The notes below the pieces were generated by a model that was not told the origin of the DNA, ran no database searches, and was given only the letters and a program-made list of their open reading frames with translations. From Bacteroidales bacterium (lineage in GTDB: Bacteria > Bacteroidota > Bacteroidia > Bacteroidales > P3), in NCBI GenBank assembly GCA_031274555.1, contig JAISPZ010000002.1, positions 1 to 64,000 on the forward strand: a DNA stretch of 64,000 nucleotides, in the 5' to 3' direction. Both the position numbers and the translations under genes were made by a program. Of the stretch, positions 42,101-48,602 are shown piece after piece; position 1 is the first letter of the stretch; each line of letters opens with the position of its first letter.

Positions 42101-42104
42101 TCAT
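36159..42104 (-). CDS. Nonribosomal peptide synthetase, A-T-C-A-T-R (terminal thioester reductase)
   Basis: Two A domains (YTSGSTGIPKGV, NGYGPTE, KSGDMA, GRNDNQVKLRG); T sites LGFTSL and LGGTSL; C motif HHIVFDG; R domain LLTGATGFLGIHVL and YVHSK. Confidence 0.96.
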   Translation of the reverse strand: MNKTLVTLFENQVEKTPDAVALIAADKTYTYRELNAVSNRLANILIGKGVAKGDKIAFILPRDSRVFVSIWGIMKAGGCFIPIDPEYPKGRIEHYVNDSQSKYTLTDTQYVGDYANALDIDELLASEGDEKNPDVGLEPNDLCYSIYTSGSTGIPKGVLLEHGGLYDFTVPEPENVSVARMVEQHVTAICISTVSFDAFLYTVFPCHCNGLTLVMANDEEAKNPLPLAELFARTGGDYLCSTTARMMEYMEYPEFQDVLKKCKMVVQGGEKFSPALYERLRSFTDADLVNGYGPTETSIVSNEQILISSAQITVGKPLYKVVEIIVDKDGNPLPAGVEGELWIGGTRVSRGYHNRPELNAERFAVVDGVRYYKSGDMAKWTENGEVIILGRNDNQVKLRGLRIELGEIENAIMAISGVKQCAVQVRMSHRQEHLCAWFTAARPIGIEEMREELSKNLTAYMVPTAYMQLEAMPHTPNGKLDVKALPDIEITVEEIVLPSTETEQLIFDTVRDILGTDENLGVTIDLVLLGFTSLHATRMAALLTRSTNKKIGMVEIMNMSTIRKIAALLDGRQSMAEVRKEEKRDIYPLTQNQMGVYFECAQRPEGLMYNIPAFITLSKKVDASKLANAMKAVVEAHPYIKARIIEKDGKVMQQRNDSAVVTVNVQSVSEEEFAVVKNNFIKPFALLSAEPLYRLNIYTTPEHTYLLLDFHHIVFDGTSFDVFLQDMTKAYAGEEIEAESYTSFDFSLVQRDEAAYEADKKWFSELVGDGEGATQMPLDHEGAKKGEQKELLATLDPEKIEQTFKMHGTTGSVFFLSALSLVMSRFASTRQVRMATVSAGRDGEEVQNNFGMLVKTLPVVVEVPGEDNLHDYIHRTGVRFNEMLTHQSYPFTEIVTQLQYNSQVLYAYQGEVVGHYDLDGEPLQITYLQPENTQFPLFVGIVRERDNYTIKFEYDSNLFELSTVRTLMDCLVYTIEQFGDVLNTRRHLSEFGVSTVEQRKAIEKFNVADSVPEELTVIDLFMEQVRQHPDNEALIAADGTFTYRQLNERVNILANALIAKGLQKGDTVSFILHRDSRVIVSMFAIIKAGAAYLPIDPDYPADRIAHYINDSQSRFVLTEHPEEYSNGLSIDELLTSENTAEPNVKVGAHDLCYVIYTSGSTGVPKGVQLEHHGLAVFVSPQIKTPHIVAYEKHNARLLSITTVSFDVFTMDVMTTIPNGYTLILANDEESKTPVPMAQLYERTNANALMFTTARLQEYLKMDELRNMFATAKIISEAGEKFPVGLYEKIREISNADVINGYGPTEITIISNEQLLSGGNVITVGVPIGGTIEQIMDIDGHPLPVGTVGELWIAGRGVARGYWNRPELNLDRFVMVGGDRFYKSGDLARWLPNGEVVILGRNDGQIKLRGLRIELGEIENTLAAVKGIDQSIVKVRKINGQDHLCAWYTANRTITAEELHDILSKTLTAYMVPTAYMQLDEMPHTPNGKINARALPDPQFISASEYVEPSSAIEATFAKAFAETLGLARVGAVDDFFALGGTSLQVTQITVAAQKAGYELSYGDVFANPTPRALAALISGKVSSKGKIDQEIQNYDYTAINALLAANTFSGSEKRPLGNVLLTGATGFLGIHVLYEFLRGWTGDIYCLIRSNKLMKAEHRLKNMLFYYFSDTFEAEFGKRIHVVEGDVTSTADFDAMIDLPVDTVVNCAANVKHFSHGTDIEDINTGGVEKGIAFCRKKGCRYIQISTTSVGGTSVNNNPPADTRLTEKMLYFGQDASNKYVHSKFLAERLVFEAIAKGEIDGKVLRAGNLMARSADEEFQINFNTNNFIGQLKGYAVLEKISYHDLEQPTELTAIDATARAMLLLSETPAACCLFHPYTTHIVWMSDVVAAMRDSGFTLQAVEQDEFAERFAEISRSDKAKYLSPLVAYNTSSGDIVKDIIADNRYTMDVLLHLDFNWPLIEDNYIHKLITNLQGLGFFDV

Positions 42105-42201
42105 CTTCCTGTAATTTATTTATGATGTGACGATATTTAACAAACAACGCCCAACCAAGTTTATTCAGTTGAGCGTTGAGAAATAATCATAAAAGCAAGT
42201 T

Positions 42202-42609
42202 CTATTGATTTGGATATGACGACGTATATGTCGCCGTACTTTCTTCTACCTTAGTTTCACTGTTTATATTGTACAGATAAAAACTAACAGTCGCTGTTGC
42301 CGAACCGTCCCCAGCATCTAATCTAACTGCATTGTCAAAGCCAGCTTGAAATCCACTCAAACGCGAATTAAATTCCGTCTTTGCCTTATTGTTTACGTCA
42401 CTTTCATTTTTACCTTTTATGGTAAACGAATGTTCGATACCGGTCAAAGTACCGATATGACTCATGGTATTCTCGCCTATTGACAGACCCCCACCTGACG
42501 CATTATAGGTGTAATTTTCGTAAGCAATCATAAATGTTGCCTCCTCCTTCTCCTTGTTGCAGGAAGACAGGACAAATGCTAAACTTAGCAGTAGTAAAAT
42601 TCGTTTCAT
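42202..42609 (-). CDS. Hypothetical lipoprotein
   Basis: MKRILLLLSLAFVLSSCNKEKEE lipobox; TACCTTTGC box just upstream. Confidence 0.7.
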   Translation of the reverse strand: MKRILLLLSLAFVLSSCNKEKEEATFMIAYENYTYNASGGGLSIGENTMSHIGTLTGIEHSFTIKGKNESDVNNKAKTEFNSRLSGFQAGFDNAVRLDAGDGSATATVSFYLYNINSETKVEESTATYTSSYPNQ

Positions 42610-42661
42610 AAGTAATTATTTTTTTGGTTTTTATATTTCTGCAAAGGTAGTGAAAAAACAA

Positions 42662-42961
42662 TTATAATCCAAAGATTGATGTAAATCCTGTCATATCAAA
42701 AACAGTTTTAACCTCATGAGTAAGATTTTTCAACGTGAGCTTACCGCCGTTTTTGCCTGTCTGCTTTTTTATAATGAGGAAAGAACGAAGTCCCGAACTG
42801 CTGATATAATTGAGTTCCGACATATCAATCTCTACTTCCTTAATATCATTTTCCATAACAGGTGCTATCTCTTTTTCAAACTCAGCAGCACTAAGCGTGT
42901 CGAGCCGTCCACTCACCTTAATTGAGATTTTTTCGTTTTCAGTCGTGATTTTTGTTTCCAT
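42662..42961 (-). CDS. STAS-domain (anti-sigma factor antagonist type) protein
   Basis: GRLDTLSAAEFEKEI... VEIDMSELNYISSSGLRSFLIIKKQ. Confidence 0.92.
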   Translation of the reverse strand: METKITTENEKISIKVSGRLDTLSAAEFEKEIAPVMENDIKEVEIDMSELNYISSSGLRSFLIIKKQTGKNGGKLTLKNLTHEVKTVFDMTGFTSIFGL

Positions 42962-42974
42962 GTATTTTATATTT

Positions 42975-43595
42975 TTACATCTTAATCCCCAGAAAAGCCA
43001 TAAAAGAGATGCCCATCAAACCTGTAATAATAAAGACGATACCAAGTCCGCGCAGAGGCGCAGGAATATTTGAATAGCTCAACTTTTCCCTAATGGCGGC
43101 AATGCCCACAATAGCCAACAGCCAGCCGATGCCAGAGCCAGCAGCAAATGTAGTAGCTTCGGTAATACTTGTATATTCCCTCTCCTGCATAAAGAGAGAA
43201 GCGCCGAGGATAGCACAATTAACTGCAATCAAAGGCAGAAAAATACCGAGTGCTGCGTACAGGGACGGCGACACTTTTTCGATAAACATTTCGAGTATCT
43301 GCACAGCGGCAGCAACGAGAGCGATAAACATAATAAGGGAAAGAAATCCAAGGTCAATATTCGCCATTTGCGCAGACAACCACGACAGTGCACCCTTTTC
43401 GAGAAGGTAGCTATTAACGAGATAGTTCACAGGAACTGTTATCATCATAACGACTAACACTGCAACACCAAGTCCAAGAGATGTCTTTACATTCTTTGAA
43501 ATTGCCAAGTAAGAACACATACCTAAGAAATAGGCAAATATCATATTGTCGATGAAAATCGACCGAATAAAAAGACCAAGCAAGTTATCTTCCAT
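42975..43595 (-). CDS. nqrE: Na+-translocating NADH:quinone reductase subunit E
   Basis: SIFIDNMIFAYFLGMCSYLAISKNVKTSLGLGVAVLVVMMITVPVNYLV; LGIFLPLIAVNCAILG; closer to NqrE than RnfA. Confidence 0.93.
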   Translation of the reverse strand: MEDNLLGLFIRSIFIDNMIFAYFLGMCSYLAISKNVKTSLGLGVAVLVVMMITVPVNYLVNSYLLEKGALSWLSAQMANIDLGFLSLIMFIALVAAAVQILEMFIEKVSPSLYAALGIFLPLIAVNCAILGASLFMQEREYTSITEATTFAAGSGIGWLLAIVGIAAIREKLSYSNIPAPLRGLGIVFIITGLMGISFMAFLGIKM

Positions 43596-43616
43596 AAAAA
43601 CCCATTATTTTAAAGC

Positions 43617-43644
43617 GCAAATATACGTGAAATTCTCGAATTTA
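43617..43644 (-). promoter_or_regulatory. Promoter motif upstream of nqrE (TATATTTG box in shared TTCGAGAATTTCA context)
   Basis: Same motif at 16478-16506, 16542-16570, 63125-63153. Confidence 0.6.
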
Positions 43645-43680
43645 ACCTAACAAACGGTCAATTTTTTTTGTGAAATATGG

Positions 43681-43711
43681 TGCGACAATGGGTTTTAATC
43701 CCAATGTCGCA
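43681..43711 (-). terminator. Stem-loop downstream of 43766..45508
   Basis: TGCGACAATGGG-TTTTAAT-CCCAATGTCGCA, 12-bp arms with one mismatch. Confidence 0.5.
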
Positions 43712-43765
43712 CAAACATACATCATTGCGATAAAATTTTTCTTCTAACGATATGCCTCAAAAGAA

Positions 43766-45508
43766 TTACGGATAGCAGACCGACCGAAAGCCACATCCCT
43801 GTGCGAGGACGGTGATTTGATAGAAGCTGCGGTAACCAAGCTGAGACATGCTGGCAGGTTTGTGATAATTACCACCGCGAAACACACGATAGACAGTCTG
43901 CGAAGAAGTATATGCTACAGGGTTGTATATCGGGCTGCCAGAAGTAGCACCTGTATTATTCTCATTACCACTCACTAACCACGTACCAACCGTCAGCTCT
44001 TTTTTGCCGGCACTAAATATATATGGACTTACGTAAGTATCCAAACACCACTCATCTACATTACCGCTCATATCGTGTAAACCCTTACTCGTAGAATTTT
44101 TCTTTGCTACTTCGTGCGCCATCACATTTATAGAGTTGCCACTCAAGCCGCTATTGGCGGAGTGCCACGCTACATCATTTAAAGTAGTAGAACCCGCATA
44201 CAAATAAGAATTATTTGTACCTCCTGCATCTTGTCTGGCAGCGTACTCCCACTGTGCCTCTGTCGGCAAACAACTGCCCAACCACAAACTATAAGCCAAG
44301 CCGCCATACCACGTTACAAAACTTACAGGATAGTTATCCCGTCTCCTTGCTTCTGTTCCACACGTTGTCGTACCTGTTCTGTCAGCCAAAGGAAACCATA
44401 CCCTGTCACTTTCAGATGTCAGACATCCACCGTACCTTAAAGTTGTTGTGTCACTTGCTTTACTTGCCAAAAGACTCCACGTCACATTTGTCTTATTGGC
44501 AGCTAAAATGGCGTACTTTTCTACTGTTATCCCACTTGGGTAACCTTCATAAGCAGCTGGAACAGGAGCTTTGGCGGCGACCATTGAATCTCTGTCGATC
44601 TCAAGCAGCTGGGGCGTTGTTGTACCGTCAAAATCTATCGCTGCCATAAAGCACGCATACTGACCACCTGTACATTCTGTTGAGGCTATATAAAATGAGT
44701 CCAAATAGATATGGGGACCTGTCAGAGATATAACACCAACACCATTACTATCATGCTGAAAAATGCCCGCGGGGATATTCACCCACTCAGGGGTCTGCGT
44801 GTTATAAGCTATCGTGCTGTTTGCTACTTCACCACTAACGCCGTCTATACCAACACCCTTGTCGTCCATATTAAATGCTATCACACAGTTTACTATTTCA
44901 CCGCCGTTACTTGTAATATACACCCCACCACCACTGCTCTTATTGCTGCTTTGATACTGCACATTCATCGCCACATTACCACGTATTATGCAATTGTACA
45001 GTTTGCCACCATTTAGAAGAACACCACCACCATGACCGTTGAGGTCGTTGCTGTCGTTTGTTGTGCCACGAGCGTGACCGTTTCTTATCAAACAATTCTC
45101 AATTATACCGTTAGTGTTCACTGTCGCCACACGATGCTTCTCACTGCGCAAGGGGTGACGAAGACTATTGCCGTCGAGCACAGTCATGCTGTCGGTTATG
45201 CTGCTTGAAGAACCTATTGCGGTTCTTTGGCTGCCGTCACCTGTCGGATTGCAGCCACCTACCATACGCGTCTTTACTGTCAGCTGTTCGTTAAGATAAA
45301 ACTTACAGCCTTTAGCGATATATACCACATCACTTGCACCGGCGTTGGCAAGTGCCGTCTTAAGACCTTGCTCGTCGCCTGAATAACCTTCACCACCTAC
45401 AGGAGTGACGGTAAAACCAACATAATAATTCTTTGCATCTGTAACACATAAAACATCTACACTGACTATAACAATAGCAGTCAATAATAATTTCAATAAT
45501 TTACTCAT
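43766..45508 (-). CDS. Secreted protein with N-terminal beta-helix-like region and C-terminal formylglycine-generating-enzyme (FGE/C-type-lectin-like) domain
   Basis: LPTEAQWEYAAR, HDMSGNVDEWCLD, RVFRGGN...GCGFRSVC; N-terminus NYYVGFTVTPVGGEGYSGDEQGLKTALANAGASDVVYIAKG. Confidence 0.85.
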   Translation of the reverse strand: MSKLLKLLLTAIVIVSVDVLCVTDAKNYYVGFTVTPVGGEGYSGDEQGLKTALANAGASDVVYIAKGCKFYLNEQLTVKTRMVGGCNPTGDGSQRTAIGSSSSITDSMTVLDGNSLRHPLRSEKHRVATVNTNGIIENCLIRNGHARGTTNDSNDLNGHGGGVLLNGGKLYNCIIRGNVAMNVQYQSSNKSSGGGVYITSNGGEIVNCVIAFNMDDKGVGIDGVSGEVANSTIAYNTQTPEWVNIPAGIFQHDSNGVGVISLTGPHIYLDSFYIASTECTGGQYACFMAAIDFDGTTTPQLLEIDRDSMVAAKAPVPAAYEGYPSGITVEKYAILAANKTNVTWSLLASKASDTTTLRYGGCLTSESDRVWFPLADRTGTTTCGTEARRRDNYPVSFVTWYGGLAYSLWLGSCLPTEAQWEYAARQDAGGTNNSYLYAGSTTLNDVAWHSANSGLSGNSINVMAHEVAKKNSTSKGLHDMSGNVDEWCLDTYVSPYIFSAGKKELTVGTWLVSGNENNTGATSGSPIYNPVAYTSSQTVYRVFRGGNYHKPASMSQLGYRSFYQITVLAQGCGFRSVCYP

Positions 45509-45865
45509 AAGTAATTTTTTTAGTTCTACAATAAATTTTTTCGTGGATAAAGATGACGTAAAACACGTCAATCTTTTTATGCTCATGATATGATACAAGG
45601 CTTCGCCTTTTGGAACACTACATGAGCGGCGCTAATTTCGGCTCTGAGGGAGTCAGAGATGTTAAAAACACATGAGATAGAGGATTATCCGTTTCTTGAT
45701 TTTAGAAACTTATAATATACGAAAATCAACGCACCGACCCTACTTGTGATCAGATGATCACCAACAGTCATTTTGCAAATTTACGAAAATTTTTTTAATT
45801 ATGCAAGTTTTTGTTGAATTTTTTTTTGAGGAGTGCTGTAGAATGTGTGGTGGCTGTTGGCTCTC

Positions 45866-46185
45866 GTAATTCGTAATTCGTAATTCGTAATTCGTAATTC
45901 GTAATTCGTAATTGAAACAAGGTGTTAAGCAAACGTAAATCGCCATTAAGTCAAGCCAAGCAGCGGAAAAAACAACAACCGTTGGGTTCGTAATTCGTAA
46001 TTCGTAATTCGTAATTGAAACATGGTGTTAAGCAAACGTAAATCGCAATTAAGTCAAGCCAGACAAGCGGTAAAAACAACAACCGTTGGGTTCGTAATTC
46101 GTAATTCGTAATTGAAACAAGGTGTTAAGCAAACGTAAATCGCCATTAAGTCAAGCCAAGCAGCGGAAAAAACAACAACCGTCAA
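45866..46185. repeat. Three copies of a roughly 70-bp core repeat interleaved with AATTCGT heptamer arrays
   Basis: gaaacaaggtgttaagcaaacgtaaatcgccattaagtcaagccaagcagcggaaaaaacaacaaccgt, three times; inverted copy at about 63209-63275. Confidence 0.9.
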
Positions 46186-46191
46186 AATCCG

Positions 46192-48570
46192 TCATTTCGC
46201 GATGAAAAAGATTTTGCCGACTTTCTTCTCGGACGTTCCATTGACGACGTCGTACGCCGTTGCAAATACGAGAAGTATTCCAGAAGTCGGTCGTTTTCCG
46301 TTTTGAGAATAGCCGTTCCACACTAACTGATTTCCATCTGCCTGCCCCTGAAAGATGAGATTTCCAGAAATATCGGTAATCTTGACTTTTGAATTATGAG
46401 GGACATTTCTTATGTAAATATTGCCACTGTGGTCGGGCTTAACGGGATTTGGATATGTGACAATTTTTTCGCTCTCGTTGTAGTACGCAGTAGCAGTGCC
46501 TCTGTAAGAACAGAGTCCTTGATCTGTGGAAATATAAACATCACCCGAAAAACCATCAACAGCTATATCTAAGATATTGTTCGACAACAGAGGCGAATTT
46601 TCTGCCGTAAAATGTAGAATTTCTTCCGTCCCTGCATCAGATACAAGAAATACACCGTTGGAAGCTGTCCCAAGCCACTTGCGATACGCTCCGTCCATCG
46701 CAATCGAAGTGACAACATCATTTTTAAGAAGCTCTATAACGTACTCACCTGAACGAACGAGAATTGTCTTACAATCGACAGAAGACGTGGTACCTACAGG
46801 ATCTGTAAAAATCTCTTTATGCGTTTCTATAAGGCGTACTCCCCTGTTTGTGCCAAGCCATACAAATCCTTTTTCATCTTCAAATATATCAAAAACATCA
46901 TTTGCCGCAAGTTCGTTTCCACGATTTATATCAATTTTTAAGCCGTCAAGATTATCGCCGTTTTCCCTGAAAACAAATAAATTTCTATCCCCCAGAACCC
47001 ATACCTGATTCCAATAATCAACCATTACTTTTATTTGACGGTGAGAATTGTCGAGAAAAGTCACATCAAAACCTTTCCAAGTGCCGTCAGCACGCTTCAC
47101 AACAAGTTCTGTTCCTCTTTGCGAAAAAGGATTTGTCATCCATAAGTTACCATTCGACCTCTCACCTATCGCAAGCCCATACACGCGACATTCGTCACCT
47201 ACGCTCGACAGCGCACTGTTACTATCTTTATAATGTCCCACGAACTGTCCATCCCTAAATTCAAGAAGTCCCATAACCCCCGAAGATACGTAGTAGTGAC
47301 CAACTTCAAGAGGGTCCTCCAAAGCATTTATTGCATCTTTGCCCCAGTCAAGCAGCATGGATAACGTCCTGTAATTTTTCCATTCCCCTTTATGGTTCCT
47401 TCCGCTTAGACTGAAACGCTTGTACAACGGTGCGTAAAAACTGTTATACTGACCTCCGCATACGAGCATTTCATTTTTTGCAGCAGACAGAGAAAAAGCG
47501 TCGTTAGATGACGGTCCTGAAAAAGAATAATATCTCAAATTACTCGGACCGTAAGGAGCGGGGGGTGAATATTTTAAAATATTGCCACTCTCGTGTCCGA
47601 CAAAAAGCGTCTTGTCGTCAGCGAGCACCGCATCAAAATTAGCTCCGCTGTACTCATACTCTACATTACCAACTTCCTCCCCCTTGGCGTTCAGAAAAAC
47701 AACTTCCCAACGTTCTCCCTGCAATCTTTGTACGGTAAGCAAAAAGCCATCTTTAATTTGACGGATGCTGTTTATCCGATAAAAATTTAAACCACTGACG
47801 ATATTCGATATTTTGTTCGGGATACATTCAAAAAGGACATCATTAATGCTATCGCTTTGCGACTTACTGATAAAAAAAATAGTAGTATCATTTTTTTTGC
47901 AAATCTTTGAAAGTGACTCATTCCCCAAGAGCGAATCCGTTTGCCAAGCGCGATAGTCGTTCAGATTATGCGCATTCTTTAAAGCGAAATAAAGTCCGTT
48001 TTCTGTGGCTGCATAAATGTATTTTTCATCGACAATCAAGTCGTAAACTTTTATCGGACTGTTATCCGTTCCTATAAAATAGCTCTCTTTTATTTCTTCC
48101 TTTCGCAAATCTATAATTACAATACCAAAACCACAAGCGAGATAAGCATATCGTCCATCTGTAAAAATCTTGTAAATATTTTTTTCGCTGCTTATATTGC
48201 GTCTTTTTATCGCGTCTATATTGTAAACGGAATTTTCAGCATCGAGTAAATCTATATTGCCATCCGCATATCCTACAATTATTGTTTCGGTAGTCTTTGA
48301 ATATCCGATTGAAGTAATTTCGTCCGTTGAAGAAAGTCCTTCTATCTTGTTTAAAGCATGCAGGGAATTACTTGCAATGTCGAGATAGTGAATTTCTTTT
48401 TGACATATACCATAGATATAATTGCCTGTATAGACAAGTTCCGTAACAGGATTGTTCGTAAAATGCAACATCCATTCGCCTGTGGTGCTGGTACGCGCCG
48501 TAGCTGTTGTCGCTATCGTTGCTGCTATCTTTGCCGCTATAAAAAAAAGCGTTATAATTTTTTTTGACAT
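46192..48570 (-). CDS. PorZ-like two-component-regulator-propeller protein with C-terminal sorting/FlgD-like domain
   Basis: WMLHFTNNPVTELVYTGNYIYGICQKEIHYLD; VWLGTNRGVRLI; KITDISGNLIFQGQADGNQLVWNGYSQNGKRPTSGILLVFA. Confidence 0.85.
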   Translation of the reverse strand: MSKKIITLFFIAAKIAATIATTATARTSTTGEWMLHFTNNPVTELVYTGNYIYGICQKEIHYLDIASNSLHALNKIEGLSSTDEITSIGYSKTTETIIVGYADGNIDLLDAENSVYNIDAIKRRNISSEKNIYKIFTDGRYAYLACGFGIVIIDLRKEEIKESYFIGTDNSPIKVYDLIVDEKYIYAATENGLYFALKNAHNLNDYRAWQTDSLLGNESLSKICKKNDTTIFFISKSQSDSINDVLFECIPNKISNIVSGLNFYRINSIRQIKDGFLLTVQRLQGERWEVVFLNAKGEEVGNVEYEYSGANFDAVLADDKTLFVGHESGNILKYSPPAPYGPSNLRYYSFSGPSSNDAFSLSAAKNEMLVCGGQYNSFYAPLYKRFSLSGRNHKGEWKNYRTLSMLLDWGKDAINALEDPLEVGHYYVSSGVMGLLEFRDGQFVGHYKDSNSALSSVGDECRVYGLAIGERSNGNLWMTNPFSQRGTELVVKRADGTWKGFDVTFLDNSHRQIKVMVDYWNQVWVLGDRNLFVFRENGDNLDGLKIDINRGNELAANDVFDIFEDEKGFVWLGTNRGVRLIETHKEIFTDPVGTTSSVDCKTILVRSGEYVIELLKNDVVTSIAMDGAYRKWLGTASNGVFLVSDAGTEEILHFTAENSPLLSNNILDIAVDGFSGDVYISTDQGLCSYRGTATAYYNESEKIVTYPNPVKPDHSGNIYIRNVPHNSKVKITDISGNLIFQGQADGNQLVWNGYSQNGKRPTSGILLVFATAYDVVNGTSEKKVGKIFFIAK

Positions 48571-48602
48571 CGTTTCAAAATTACAATTTTTATGGCAAAC
48601 TT

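Noticed and set aside
42975-43595. RnfA/RsxA annotation
   Set aside because: The N-terminal SIFIDNM...FFLGMC and central VPVNYLV...QILEM residues fit NqrE better; still to be confirmed by search.
43681-43711. Stem-loop as definite DGR IMH-associated hairpin
   Set aside because: Equally consistent with a plain terminator and there is no RT or template repeat in the window.
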